In this document: one piece after another, positions 36,379-44,976 of the stretch
How positions within the stretch are numbered: the first letter of the stretch is position 1
Layout: each line of letters opens with the position of its first letter
DNA from: Gracilibacillus suaedae
GTDB lineage: Bacteria > Bacillota > Bacilli > Bacillales > Amphibacillaceae
DNA: 64,000 bases
Assembly: GCF_017599345.1 (NCBI RefSeq)
Contig: NZ_JAGFVL010000042.1
Span: 1 to 64,000 of the forward strand
Direction of reading: 5' to 3'
Program-made: the position numbers and the translations under genes
Notes under the pieces: model-generated
Seen by the model: the letters and a program-made list of their open reading frames with translations, nothing else
Database searches by the model: none
Told to the model about the DNA's origin: nothing

Positions 36379-37254
36379 TCATTGTTCTTCTTCATACGGT
36401 TCAATATGAATATGGGCATGTGGTACATCATGCTTTTCTTTTAAGTTTTCCTCAATACGATCTGTAATATCGTGACTTTCTTCCACGGTCATATGTGGTT
36501 CTACATAAATAGTTGCTTCAATCAAGGCTTGATTCCCATGCAATCTTCCTTTTACATCTTTAATCTCTAATACATCAGGATGGTCATGGATACTTTTTTT
36601 GATTTGATCTAATTCTTTTGGTTGAAACCCATCAGTTAGTGTATGTGTAGCTTCTCTAAAAATATCCCAGGCTGTTTTACAAATAATCAAACCTACAATT
36701 GCACCGGCTAGCGGATCAAGCCAGTATATTTGAAATTGGGCCCCGATAATTCCGACAAATGCCCCAATACTTACAAGTGCGTCAGATTTATTATCTTGAG
36801 CGGCTGCTTGAAGTGCGCTACTATTGATTCTTTTCCCCAAGCGTAAATTATATAGATATACAATAAACATAACAATTGCTGCCCCTAAAGCTGTCCAAGC
36901 TGTTAACATATCTGGCTGTGAAAAGTCGCCAGCAAGAATAGATTGGAGTGTATCAAATAGTACTTGGATACCAACCATCATCATAATGAAGGCAGCTATC
37001 AGTGAAGCAATCATTTCTGCGCGGAAGTGTCCGTAATGGTGATCTTCATCTGGTGGTTTCCGAGATATTTTTAAACCGATTAAAACAGCTACTGATGCGA
37101 CAACGTCAGTAGCGTTATTTAAGCCATCAGCACGTAAAGCGGAGGAATTACCAATGGTGGCAATGACTAATTTAACAGTGGCTAGCAAGATATATGTGAT
37201 AATACTAAGCCATGCCCCTTTTTCTCCTTCTTTGTATTTATGATATTGATCCAT
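36379..37254 (-). CDS. Cation diffusion facilitator transporter (FieF/YdfM-like)
   Basis: 291-aa CDF exporter, distinct from CzcD. Six helices with transport-site residues in ALRADGLNNATDVVASVAVL and ALQAAAQDNKSDALVSIGAF (NNATD and DNKSD, as in Fe/Mn-type CDFs), and a C-terminal cytoplasmic domain with VPHAHIHIEP. No His-rich N-terminus. ATG 37254 follows GGAGGA by about 5 bases; the frame to 37365 lacks a site. The DxxxD TM motifs suggest Mn/Fe rather than Zn, an inference. Confidence 0.85.
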   Translation of the reverse strand: MDQYHKYKEGEKGAWLSIITYILLATVKLVIATIGNSSALRADGLNNATDVVASVAVLIGLKISRKPPDEDHHYGHFRAEMIASLIAAFIMMMVGIQVLFDTLQSILAGDFSQPDMLTAWTALGAAIVMFIVYLYNLRLGKRINSSALQAAAQDNKSDALVSIGAFVGIIGAQFQIYWLDPLAGAIVGLIICKTAWDIFREATHTLTDGFQPKELDQIKKSIHDHPDVLEIKDVKGRLHGNQALIEATIYVEPHMTVEESHDITDRIEENLKEKHDVPHAHIHIEPYEEEQ

Positions 37255-37473
37255 AAGCGTCCTCCGATGTTTCTTATAGTAAGATAAGCTTATCAAATGA
37301 AAGTGTTTTACGTCTACTTTTAGTGTTTCCCAATCGCTAAAAAAATTGCTAAAAAGCATTACCATACGTTTAAGATAACCATTTTCAGGGAAGATGTTTA
37401 ATAACCATTAACAAAAAGTATTTTTCGTCATAAAATGGTATTCAAGAAGAGTTTAGAAAGGGAGGCGTGCTTC

Positions 37474-37719
37474 ATGAAAAAACATAAGGTGAGTTATCAA
37501 TTGAAAGTGTTCCATATGAATCCAAATTCGGTACTTAGAGCTAGAAGAGAGATTCCGTATGAAATTCGTTTAGCGTCACAGCTTGTATTGGACGATCTTT
37601 GTTTTACTTGGAATAAGGCACGCTTGGAAGAAGAAATAAACCAATCTATCGATGATAACAATAAAGAAACATTCAAAAAATTGAGTGAAACATATAACAG
37701 CTATATATGGGAATCATAA
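37474..37719 (+). CDS. IDEAL domain protein
   Basis: 81-aa soluble protein. The C-terminal IDEAL-type segment (about 35-75: QLVLDDLCFTWNKARLEEEI, then QSIDDNNKETFKKLSETY) is a short acidic helical motif found in many bacillar proteins of unknown function. ATG 37474 follows GGGAGG; the longer frame starts at 37435. Own terminator follows. Confidence 0.7.
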   Translation: MKKHKVSYQLKVFHMNPNSVLRARREIPYEIRLASQLVLDDLCFTWNKARLEEEINQSIDDNNKETFKKLSETYNSYIWES

Positions 37720-37725
37720 GCGTTT

Positions 37726-37756
37726 ACCTCGTTCGTTAAATCGACGAGGTTTTTTA
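37726..37756 (+). terminator. Terminator after the IDEAL gene
   Basis: Stem ACCTCGT / ACGAGGT with T-run. Confidence 0.8.
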
Positions 37757-37923
37757 TTTTACATAATCCATATACTTCGCAGTAACGATTTGCTCTCTTC
37801 CATTCTTCCTTTGAGAATGCTGACAAATCGCTCCGGCAGAATACTTCGTTGGGAACAAGTGCAACATCTAATCAAACAAAAATTACTTTCGTAGTGTTTT
37901 CTATGCTGTCTTGTGAACCTCAC

Positions 37924-38071
37924 GGAAGGAGATATCCCCGGAAGCGCCGTCCTGTTCCGAGGAAAAAGTCTTCCCTTCCGAGGATAATCGACTATATCCA
38001 TGGAAGGGAAGGAGATATCCCCGGAAGCGCCGTCTTGTTCCGAGGAAAAAAGTCTTCTCTTCGAGGATAAT
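37924..38071. repeat. Duplicated approximately 65-bp unit inside a family-A-like module
   Basis: Two direct copies (37924-37988 and 38007-38071) of a unit starting GGAAGGAGATATCCCCGGAA and continuing GCGCCGTC, TGTTCCGAGGAAAAA, GAGGATAAT; they differ at only a few positions. Preceded by CGCTCCGGCAGAATAC (about 37830), also found at 30963. Part of a 495-bp gene-free gap (37720-38215). Short ORFs over it are not supported. Confidence 0.75.
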
Positions 38072-38215
38072 TACTTCAAACAGAATTTTCATTACTTGTT
38101 GCAGTTTGTATCTACTACACCTTTTTAACAGTTATTTTAATTCTCTCCATCTATATGGATTCTGTATAAAATATGTTATAGTAATAATAGTTGTCATATG
38201 GAAAGGGTTATAAAA

Positions 38216-39025
38216 ATGAAAAAAGCTGCAATTTTTACCTTGCTAATAACTTTCTTGATTGGATGTCAACAAGAAAACTTTTTAGCACAACAGACAGAAA
38301 AAAGAGAAACTCAACATGATTATAAGGAAGAACCAGAATCTTTTGTCCAAGTGGAAGAAGAGGATGAAGAGCAAGGAGAAGAAGGTATAGAAGAAGAGCA
38401 GGAAAATGAACAAATCGATGAAAATAAAGATAATACACTGACAGTTATCGATAATCCTGAAAGTGTATCACTTGTTGTCAATAAACAGCGAAAATTACCA
38501 GACGGTTTCGAACCGGATGACTTAGTGGAGGCGAATGTTCCTTACCATGCAGCAGAAGGGGATCCGAAGCGTTTAATACGAAAAGTAGCAGCAGATGCAC
38601 TGGAGGACCTTTTTGCAGCCGCAAAGGAAGATGGCTTAGAACTAGTAGCTGTTTCAGGGTATCGCTCCTATGACCGTCAGAAACAAATATATGAATATAA
38701 TGTTGAAACAAAAGGTCAAGATCATGCGGATAAATTCTCTGCCAAACCTGGAACAAGCGAGCATCAGACAGGGTTAGCAATGGATGTTGCCTCAGCAGCA
38801 TTAGTGGCTGTTTTGGAACAAAGTTTTATTGAAACAGAGGAAGGCCAATGGCTAGAAGATCATGCCCATGAACATGGGTTTATCATTCGTTATCCAGAAG
38901 GAAAAGAAGACATTACTGGATACAGTTACGAACCATGGCATTTACGTTACGTAGGAAAAGAAACAGCGACAGAAATTTATCAAGCACAAGTAACACTAGA
39001 AGAATACTTTGGTCTTTATCCTTAA
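38216..39025 (+). CDS. D-alanyl-D-alanine carboxypeptidase, VanY/LdcB type lipoprotein
   Basis: Zinc peptidase trimming peptidoglycan stem peptides outside the membrane. Lipobox LIGC (Cys16 from ATG 38216), a very acidic Glu-rich linker (about 25-75), then the VanY domain with SGYRSYDRQ, SEHQTGLAMDV (zinc His and Asp) and EPWHLRYV (zinc His). 269 aa. ATG 38216 is preferred over 38198 because GAAAGGG precedes it. Distinguishing DD- from LD-carboxypeptidase is not possible from sequence alone. Single gene. Confidence 0.87.
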   Translation: MKKAAIFTLLITFLIGCQQENFLAQQTEKRETQHDYKEEPESFVQVEEEDEEQGEEGIEEEQENEQIDENKDNTLTVIDNPESVSLVVNKQRKLPDGFEPDDLVEANVPYHAAEGDPKRLIRKVAADALEDLFAAAKEDGLELVAVSGYRSYDRQKQIYEYNVETKGQDHADKFSAKPGTSEHQTGLAMDVASAALVAVLEQSFIETEEGQWLEDHAHEHGFIIRYPEGKEDITGYSYEPWHLRYVGKETATEIYQAQVTLEEYFGLYP

Positions 39026-39054
39026 ACCAAGAAGATTTAGCTTCTTGGTTTTTT
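39024..39054 (+). terminator. Terminator after the carboxypeptidase gene
   Basis: Stem AAACCAAGAAG / CTTCTTGGTT with T-run, starting at the stop codon. Confidence 0.85.
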
Positions 39055-39117
39055 ACATTAGCTAGCGTATGATAAAACTTGATCCTGTAGATAAAGTTGG
39101 GTGTGTTAGTCGCTTGC

Positions 39118-39142
39118 GTTTTTGGTCTTATTCACCAAAAAC
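39118..39142 (+). other. Hairpin in the yabG leader
   Basis: Perfect 9-bp inverted repeat GTTTTTGGT / ACCAAAAAC with a 7-base loop, about 50 bases before yabG. No T-run, so not a terminator; role unknown. Confidence 0.45.
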
Positions 39143-39190
39143 ACTAGCTTCACATAACCTATAGTAGCAAGCTCATTATGGGGTGATTTG

Positions 39191-40051
39191 GTGAAGCTGA
39201 TGACAGGAATGCTTGTGACACGATATTCTTATAAACATGATATCGTTTTTCGTATCAAAAATATAAATGATGATAAGGTATTACTACACGGAGAAGATTT
39301 ACGTTTAGAAGCAGATGCACCTGTTGATGATCTTCGTATTTTACCAGAAGAAGATATCAGAAAAAGACAGGATGAAATAAAAGAAAAAGAAGAGTATTCA
39401 TATCGTCTTTTTCGTCAAGATTATCAACTAATGAAAGAAAAAAAAGATTATGAGCATAAAAAAATAGAGCCACGTAATATTCAACGATTTCAATTACCAG
39501 TAAAAGTACTACACATTGATGGTGATCGACTTTATTTAAAGAAATGCATTGAATTATATCAGCGATTAGGATTGCAAGTGCATGGTGTGTATGTGCAAGA
39601 AAAGGAATTACCCATTGAAATGGAAGACCTAGTAAAAAAAGTGCAGCCAGAGATTATCGTTATTACCGGTCATGATGCTTATTCAGAATCAAAGGGCAGT
39701 AAAAAAGATATGTCAGCATACCGAAATACACGCTTTTTTGTCGAAGCTGTACGTCAAGCGAGAGCATGGTCTCCCAATCTGGATCAATTAATTATTTTTG
39801 CAGGGGCATGTCAATCACACTTCGAATCACTTATTCGCGCAGGGGCTAATTTTGCAAGCTCACCAGATCGCGTCAATATTCATGCGTTAGATCCCGTCTA
39901 TGTTGTAGCAAAAGTAGCCTACACACCTTTTATGGATAAAGTGAATGTTTATGATGTGTTAAAAAACACACTTACTGGTGAAAAAGGGCTCGGGGGAATG
40001 GAAACAAGGGGGCTTTATCGTACCGGTATACCTTATGTAGAGACAAAATAG
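39191..40051 (+). CDS. yabG: Sporulation-specific protease YabG
   Basis: Mother-cell cysteine protease that processes spore coat proteins. Conserved family blocks: GMLVTRYSYKHDIVFRI, VLHIDGDRLYLKKC, ITGHDAYSESKGS with the candidate catalytic His, and FAGACQSHFESLI with the candidate catalytic Cys. 286 aa, against 290 in B. subtilis. GTG 39191 follows GGGGTGAT; a TTG three bases earlier is a possible alternative. In B. subtilis yabG lies near veg and sspF; here fumC and an SASP gene follow instead. Confidence 0.9.
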   Translation: MKLMTGMLVTRYSYKHDIVFRIKNINDDKVLLHGEDLRLEADAPVDDLRILPEEDIRKRQDEIKEKEEYSYRLFRQDYQLMKEKKDYEHKKIEPRNIQRFQLPVKVLHIDGDRLYLKKCIELYQRLGLQVHGVYVQEKELPIEMEDLVKKVQPEIIVITGHDAYSESKGSKKDMSAYRNTRFFVEAVRQARAWSPNLDQLIIFAGACQSHFESLIRAGANFASSPDRVNIHALDPVYVVAKVAYTPFMDKVNVYDVLKNTLTGEKGLGGMETRGLYRTGIPYVETK

Positions 40052-40070
40052 TTTTGTCTCTATTTTTTTT
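40038..40070 (+). terminator. Terminator overlapping the yabG stop codon
   Basis: Perfect 11-bp stem TAGAGACAAAA / TTTTGTCTCTA whose 3-base loop is the TAG stop codon, then eight T. Codes for the last residues as well as terminating. Confidence 0.9.
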
Positions 40071-40094
40071 GCTTTTTTTGATACAATATAAAGG

Positions 40095-40203
40095 GAAACT
40101 TATCAAGGTGTTAGGGAACGTTATCTCCCAACTTAGAGCTTTTATGACTTGGTCTAAATTTTAAGTGGGGGATTTTACGGACTCTTGGCCTCGTGATAAA
40201 TGA
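40095..40203 (+). repeat. Dispersed repeat family B, copy 4
   Basis: AACTTATCAAGG at the 5' end and CTCGTGATAAAT at the 3' end are complementary (TTATCA / TGATAA). Between them lie GTGGGGGATTTTACGGACTC and other blocks seen in variant form at 42360. Located in the fumC leader, 27 bases before its start. Confidence 0.65.
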
Positions 40204-40229
40204 AGATTACATAAGGGGGAGAATGTTTA

Positions 40230-41615
40230 ATGGATTATCGTATTGAACGTGATACTATCGGTGAAATGAAGGTGGCAAAAGATAAGTATTGGGGAGCGCA
40301 AACACAGCGAAGTAAAGAAAATTTTCCAATCGGTAGTGAGACAATGCCAACAGAAATTATTGAAGGCTTTGCAATTTTAAAAAGAAGTGCAGCTATTGTA
40401 AATAGCGAACTAGGTTTAATGGAACAATTGAAAGCGGATGCGATTAAACACGCTGCAGACCGCATTTTAGCTGGTGAATTATATGAGCACTTCCCATTAG
40501 TAGTATGGCAAACAGGTAGTGGTACACAATCCAATATGAACGTTAATGAAGTGATTGCTTATGTAGGAAATCTGTGGTTAAAGGAACAAAATAGTGATGT
40601 TACATTACATCCAAATGATGATGTCAATAAATCACAAAGTTCCAATGACACCTATCCAACCGCTTTACATATTGCTGCTGTTCGTAAATTGGAGGACGTT
40701 GTTTTACCTGCATTAGCAACTTTAAAAGCAACAGTAAAAGAAAAGATGGAAGCGTTTGATGATATTGTGAAAATTGGACGTACACACCTGCAAGATGCTA
40801 CTCCATTAACGTTAGGACAAGAGATTAGTGGCTGGCATCGCATGCTGGAAAAAACAGAATCGATGATCAAAGACAGTATTCCCTATGTGAAAGAATTGGC
40901 TATTGGTGGTACTGCTGTTGGTACCGGATTAAATGCTCATCCGGAATTTTCAGAGCGTGTAACAGCAAAAATCAGTGCATATACCGGAAAAGATTTTGTT
41001 TCTGCACCAAATAAATTCCATGCATTGACAAGTCATGATGAGTTAGTCTATGCACACGGAGCATTAAAAGGATTAGCTGCAGACTTGATGAAAATAGGTA
41101 ACGATGTGCGCTGGTTAGCTAGTGGCCCTCGTTGTGGAATTGGTGAAATTACGATTCCTGCTAATGAACCAGGAAGCTCGATTATGCCTGGTAAAGTTAA
41201 TCCGACACAAAGTGAAGCAATTACCATGGTAGCTACACAAGTGATGGGAAATGATACAGCGATTGGTATTGCTGCAAGTCAAGGTAATTTTGAATTAAAT
41301 GTTTTTAAACCAGTTATTGCCTATAACTTCTTGCAATCTGCCCAACTATTAGCAGATAGTATGCTATCATTTAATGATCGTTGTGTTGTCGGAATAGAGC
41401 CAAACCATGAACAAATTGAGAAAAACTTAAATGACTCACTCATGTTAGTAACAGCACTTAATCCGCATATCGGCTATGAGAATGCGGCAAAGATTGCCAA
41501 AAAGGCATTTGCTGATAATACAACATTAAAAGAAGCTGCAGTTGAATCAGGCTTGTTGACAGCTAAGCAATTTGATGAGTGGATCAAGCCAGAAGAAATG
41601 ACTTATCCAAAATAA
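40230..41615 (+). CDS. fumC: Class II fumarate hydratase FumC
   Basis: Iron-independent fumarase of the TCA cycle, converting fumarate and malate. Superfamily signature [11 protein letters not shown] (about 317-327), [14 protein letters not shown] (about 96-109) and [16 protein letters not shown] (about 184-199). 461 aa, the usual length (B. subtilis 462). GGGGGAGA precedes ATG. Single gene, preceded by a family B repeat in its leader. Confidence 0.95.
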   Translation: MDYRIERDTIGEMKVAKDKYWGAQTQRSKENFPIGSETMPTEIIEGFAILKRSAAIVNSELGLMEQLKADAIKHAADRILAGELYEHFPLVVWQTGSGTQSNMNVNEVIAYVGNLWLKEQNSDVTLHPNDDVNKSQSSNDTYPTALHIAAVRKLEDVVLPALATLKATVKEKMEAFDDIVKIGRTHLQDATPLTLGQEISGWHRMLEKTESMIKDSIPYVKELAIGGTAVGTGLNAHPEFSERVTAKISAYTGKDFVSAPNKFHALTSHDELVYAHGALKGLAADLMKIGNDVRWLASGPRCGIGEITIPANEPGSSIMPGKVNPTQSEAITMVATQVMGNDTAIGIAASQGNFELNVFKPVIAYNFLQSAQLLADSMLSFNDRCVVGIEPNHEQIEKNLNDSLMLVTALNPHIGYENAAKIAKKAFADNTTLKEAAVESGLLTAKQFDEWIKPEEMTYPK

Positions 41616-41656
41616 ACACGTTGGATTTGTTGCTAGAAATTGCTAACAAAATTAAA

Positions 41657-41685
41657 GCATATTGATCTCCTTTTTGTTCACAATA
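41657..41685 (+). promoter_or_regulatory. Probable sigma-G promoter of the SASP gene
   Basis: GCATA (41657-41661), 17-bp spacer, CACAATA (41679-41685), close to the sigma-G gyATA / CATnnTA pattern, 24 bases ahead of an alpha/beta SASP gene that should be forespore-expressed. Confidence 0.5.
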
Positions 41686-41708
41686 TGGGGTACAGGAGGT
41701 GATCAAAG

Positions 41709-41912
41709 ATGGCAACTAACAATTCAAATCAATTAGTTGTTCCTGGAGTAGAGCAAGCACTAGATCAAATGAAATATGAGATTGCACAAGAATTTGGTGT
41801 AAACTTAGGTGCAGATTCTACTTCTCGTGCTAACGGTTCTGTTGGTGGAGAAATCACAAAACGTTTAGTAACAATGGCTGAACAACAATTTGGTGGAAAC
41901 CAACAACAATAA
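41709..41912 (+). CDS. Alpha/beta-type small acid-soluble spore protein
   Basis: 67-aa DNA-coating spore protein that protects spore DNA and is degraded at germination. GPR protease site in [10 protein letters not shown], family core [20 protein letters not shown] and [29 protein letters not shown] upstream, sigma-G-like promoter and a terminator. Which paralogue (SspA to SspD) it matches cannot be decided. Confidence 0.95.
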   Translation: MATNNSNQLVVPGVEQALDQMKYEIAQEFGVNLGADSTSRANGSVGGEITKRLVTMAEQQFGGNQQQ

Positions 41913-41927
41913 TTGAATAATAAGGAG

Positions 41928-41958
41928 AAGGAGACGCTTATTTAAGTGTCTCCTTTTT
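41928..41958 (+). terminator. Terminator after the SASP gene
   Basis: Stem AAGGAGACGCTTA / TAAGTGTCTCCTT (one mismatch) with T-run. Confidence 0.88.
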
Positions 41959-42063
41959 ACAGATTAAGAATTTATAAAAGAAGTTGTAAGGCAATGAAAA
42001 AAGTACAAAATATAAGTAAAACGAAGGTTAATAATAAGTCGAGTTTCATTGCGGAGGATAAAT

Positions 42064-42318
42064 ATGTATATTTGTTATCTATGTAATGGCTTAGAAAAAA
42101 TGGAGCATAGATGTCCGGTATGTGATGCACATATGCTAGATGGAGGTAAGGTTGTCGATTACTATGATGATTATGCGCCTTATATTGAAATAAACGATGC
42201 ACAATTGATTGATGGAGTACCTAATTCCAGTTCATCACATCAATGTGTTCACGTTGGAGTTTGTTCAGCTTGTAATTATACCGAAGAAGTTGTTATCCAT
42301 GAGCATGAATTATCATGA
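42064..42318 (+). CDS. Small zinc-ribbon-like protein
   Basis: 84 residues with paired cysteines: CYLC (4-7) and CPVC (17-20) form one CxxC-CxxC knuckle, and CVHVGVCSAC adds Cys and His near the C-terminus (HQCVH, CSAC). A zinc-binding fold is likely. No family name recognised. ATG 42064 follows GCGGAGGA. Sits between the SASP gene and a family B repeat; spore relevance is only a guess from position. Confidence 0.6.
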   Translation: MYICYLCNGLEKMEHRCPVCDAHMLDGGKVVDYYDDYAPYIEINDAQLIDGVPNSSSSHQCVHVGVCSACNYTEEVVIHEHELS

Positions 42319-42359
42319 TAGTTTGAGTGAAGCAAATAAATGTTCTTCGGTTCATTGAT

Positions 42360-42475
42360 AAGAGTACGAACGATCAGACTAGTTTTAACCCCCACTGATC
42401 ATTAGCGAACTTATCTCAGTTACTTGAAGCTTGAAGTGGGAGTCTTACAAACGATAAGCACCGTGATAAGTCAAT
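42360..42475 (+). repeat. Dispersed repeat family B, copy 5 (longest)
   Basis: Blocks in order: GATCAGACTAG, CCACTGATCATTAGCG, ACTTATCTCAG, CTTGAAGCTTGAAGTGGGAG, TCTTACAAACGATAAGCACC, GTGATAAGT. ACTTATC / GATAAGT can close a stem of about 75 nt. Intergenic, between convergent genes. Confidence 0.7.
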
Positions 42476-42486
42476 CTAGGAAATAG

Positions 42487-42517
42487 AAAAACCCGTTTCG
42501 AAGAACGAAACGGGTTT
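42487..42517 (-). terminator. Terminator after msmX (minus strand)
   Basis: Perfect stem AAACCCGTTTCG / CGAAACGGGTTT; the minus-strand transcript continues with UUUU. Confidence 0.85.
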
Positions 42518-42524
42518 GATTACA

Positions 42525-43625
42525 TTATTGAATGCGTTGTTCATTGTCTTTATCAAAGAAGTGGGATTTATGCATATCGAATGCTAAGTCGATTTTTTCA
42601 CCACCGTGGATATCTGTACGAGAATCAACACGTGCAACGAACTCTTGACCATTTACTTCAGAATATAGATAAGACTCAGAACCCATTAATTCGGATACGT
42701 CGATCGTAGCGGTAATTTTCTTACCTGGGTTAGCATCTAAGAAGACAGGCTCATCATGGATATCTTCTGGACGTACACCTAGTACTACTTCTTTACCAAC
42801 ATATCCTTGCTCACGAAGAATTTTCATTTTTCCTTCAGGTACTTCTACTTTTGTATCACCAAGTGCAATTTTTCCTTCTTCTAATGTACCATTGAAGAAG
42901 TTCATAGCTGGTGAACCGATGAAACCACCAACGAAGATGTTGTTTGGCTTGTCATATACTTCTTTAGGAGCACCAACTTGCTGGATAACACCATCTTTTA
43001 ATACAACAAGGCGAGTTGCCATTGTCATCGCTTCTGTTTGGTCGTGTGTAACGTAAATTGTAGTTGTTTGTAGGCGGTGGTGAAGCTTTTGAATTTCCGC
43101 ACGCATTTGTACACGAAGTTTCGCATCCAAGTTTGATAACGGCTCATCCATTAAGAATACTTTTGCATCACGGACGATTGCACGACCTAATGCAACACGC
43201 TGACGCTGACCACCTGAAAGTGCTTTCGGTTTACGGTCTAAGTAAGCTTCCAAACCTAGAATACGAGCTGCTTCTTTTACACGACGCTCGATTTCGTCTT
43301 TTTTGAATTTACGAAGTTTAAGACCAAATGCCATATTGTCATATACGTTCATGTGTGGATATAGTGCATAGTTTTGGAATACCATCGCAATATCACGGTC
43401 TTTAGGAGCGACTTCATTCATCAATTTGTCATCGATGTAGAACTCTCCACTAGAAATTTCTTCAAGACCTGCAATCATACGAAGTGTAGTTGACTTACCA
43501 CAACCAGATGGACCTACGAATACGATAAATTCTTTGTCTTTAATTTCAAGGTTGAAGTTGTCAACTGCTTTGTCTTCACCTTTTGTATAAATTTTGTCAA
43601 TGTTTCTTAATGATAATTCTGCCAT
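42525..43625 (-). CDS. msmX: Multi-sugar ABC transporter ATPase MsmX (UgpC/MalK family)
   Basis: Shared ATPase that energises several carbohydrate importers. Walker A GPSGCGKST (38-46), signature LSGGQRQRVAL, Walker B VFLMDEPLSNLD, switch His in VTHDQTEAM, and a C-terminal MalK-type OB domain (about 235-366). 366 aa; B. subtilis MsmX is 365. No permease or binding protein is adjacent, the usual arrangement for MsmX, which serves transporters elsewhere. Catabolite-type boxes lie upstream. Minus-strand SD GGAGGGG. Confidence 0.93.
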   Translation of the reverse strand: MAELSLRNIDKIYTKGEDKAVDNFNLEIKDKEFIVFVGPSGCGKSTTLRMIAGLEEISSGEFYIDDKLMNEVAPKDRDIAMVFQNYALYPHMNVYDNMAFGLKLRKFKKDEIERRVKEAARILGLEAYLDRKPKALSGGQRQRVALGRAIVRDAKVFLMDEPLSNLDAKLRVQMRAEIQKLHHRLQTTTIYVTHDQTEAMTMATRLVVLKDGVIQQVGAPKEVYDKPNNIFVGGFIGSPAMNFFNGTLEEGKIALGDTKVEVPEGKMKILREQGYVGKEVVLGVRPEDIHDEPVFLDANPGKKITATIDVSELMGSESYLYSEVNGQEFVARVDSRTDIHGGEKIDLAFDMHKSHFFDKDNEQRIQ

Positions 43626-43645
43626 TGTATTCCCCTCCTAATTTG

Positions 43646-43715
43646 TTGAAAGCGTTTCATCTATGTCTATTAGTTTACTAATAAAACGTCCAAACGTAAA
43701 TAGAAAGCGTGCACA
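43646..43715 (-). promoter_or_regulatory. Possible cre (CcpA) boxes upstream of msmX
   Basis: AGAAAGCGTGCACA (43702-43715) matches the cre consensus at 12 of 14 positions. TGAAAGCGTTTCA (43647-43659) is a fine palindrome but one base shorter than a canonical cre. Carbon catabolite control of a sugar-uptake ATPase is plausible; neither site is conclusive. Confidence 0.4.
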
Positions 43716-43780
43716 AAAAAAGTCAGCCTATTTGTGCACGGTTACAAAAGCATGTCCATCAAGCAAAAAACTGTCTCATT

Positions 43781-44677
43781 TTACCATTTTGTGCGCATGA
43801 GCAGACATAAATAAACGGCAATAGCTCCATCGAATTGTTTCACATCTATCCCCGTTTTCTCAATGAACTTGTCCACACGGTACTGTAAACTATTACGGTG
43901 CATGTACATTTTTTTTGCCGCTAAGGTCGTATTGGAATTGGACTCCAGAAAGACCTGAACCGTTTTTAATAATTCTTCGTCACTTTTTACCTCATTAAGG
44001 ATCGAATCCGTAATCATCTGTTGTTCTTTATCACTTATATCATGTAAAAATAGGTACGGAATCGCTTTAATATAATCCAAAACATCATGATTATGGCGTC
44101 TGGTTAAGTAGTAACATTTTTTAATCCATTCATAGAAATTTGGTGCTTGTTGAATATGATGTAATGTTGGACCGACAAAAAGCTTTATATTGATATAAAA
44201 ATCTGTCGTCAGTACCTCGATAATCTCTGAATAGGATACAAAGTCCTCCATTGTTTGGATTTCTTCCTGAATGATTACTCCTTCATGATTGTTTTCCCAA
44301 AGGATCGAAGTCTTTTGTGGGAACAAACCATGGATCGCTTCTCGAAAAGATTCAGGATCAATCGACTCATCTGATAGAGAAAAATAAACAAAATGAAAGG
44401 CAGACAAATTAGCTTCTATCATTTTTTTAGGAATTTCTTGTTGAAATAAAATATCCATCCATAGTTTTTCACGTTCAGTAGTCGGTGGTTGACTAGCCTT
44501 ATATGGCGTTAGTAATATTTCTAAAATTTTCGATTCTCTCTCCGTTAATTCATCTTTTGGTACTCCGATAATGTCATTTTCGTTTGTGACATACCATTTA
44601 TACGAAATCGTATCCATTTTTGTCTCATTTGTATGCGTAACTAAATTAGGAAACATTTGTTGAAGTTGTTCTAACAT
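43781..44677 (-). CDS. PucR/CdaR-type helix-turn-helix regulator
   Basis: 298 aa. The C-terminal PucR-type HTH (TVQVFLESNSNTTLAAKKMY, then MHRNSLQYRVDKFIEKTGID) binds DNA; the N-terminal part is a divergent sensing region without a recognisable ligand domain. ATG 44677 has AGAGG upstream. Encoded upstream of msmX on the same strand but separated by 155 bp with cre-like boxes. Its target is likely local or carbohydrate-related, an inference. Confidence 0.78.
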   Translation of the reverse strand: MLEQLQQMFPNLVTHTNETKMDTISYKWYVTNENDIIGVPKDELTERESKILEILLTPYKASQPPTTEREKLWMDILFQQEIPKKMIEANLSAFHFVYFSLSDESIDPESFREAIHGLFPQKTSILWENNHEGVIIQEEIQTMEDFVSYSEIIEVLTTDFYINIKLFVGPTLHHIQQAPNFYEWIKKCYYLTRRHNHDVLDYIKAIPYLFLHDISDKEQQMITDSILNEVKSDEELLKTVQVFLESNSNTTLAAKKMYMHRNSLQYRVDKFIEKTGIDVKQFDGAIAVYLCLLMRTKW

Positions 44678-44751
44678 GTTTAAGCCTCTTTCATTGAAAA
44701 TCATTTACATCTATTATAACAAAGAATCTGTGCTATGAGCGTTAACTCCAT

Positions 44752-44789
44752 AAAAATACACACACTTTTCAAAGAGTGTGTGTATTTTT
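44752..44789 (-). terminator. Symmetric terminator ending the YheC/D - small protein unit
   Basis: Stem TACACACACT / AGTGTGTGTA flanked by A-run and T-run, overlapping the end of the 62-aa gene on the minus strand. Confidence 0.8.
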
Positions 44790-44976
44790 ACTCTCCGTCT
44801 GTTTCGGCGGGAAAGGCTTCTTTTTCTTTTGGCAATTTTCTCGCTTGTTCGATTTGCATCCGACCATATACCGAATGTGCTGTACCACCAGCCATTCCTT
44901 CATTAATCATACGGTCAACATCTACTTCATATTTCTCGCGGGAATCTGTCTGTTTTTTGGATGAAGGTTTTGCCAC
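44788..44976 (-). CDS. Small conserved-looking hydrophilic protein (62 aa)
   Basis: Charged, soluble protein with the central block YEVDVDRMINEGMAGGTAHS. No signal or membrane segment. GTG 44976 is chosen because GAGGGAG precedes it; the frame runs up to 45027 without an RBS. Lies 43 bases after the YheC/D gene on the same strand and shares its terminator, so probably the same transcript and sporulation context. Family not recognised by name. Confidence 0.6.
   Translation of the reverse strand: MAKPSSKKQTDSREKYEVDVDRMINEGMAGGTAHSVYGRMQIEQARKLPKEKEAFPAETDGE

Noticed and set aside
37759-38092. ORFs with repeated EDIPGSAVLFRGK-like sequence
   Set aside because: Produced by the duplicated 65-bp non-coding unit; mirrored on the other strand and without start signals.
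43647-43659. A canonical cre site at TGAAAGCGTTTCA
   Set aside because: One base too short for the 14-mer consensus; kept only as part of a low-confidence regulatory region together with the better site at 43702.
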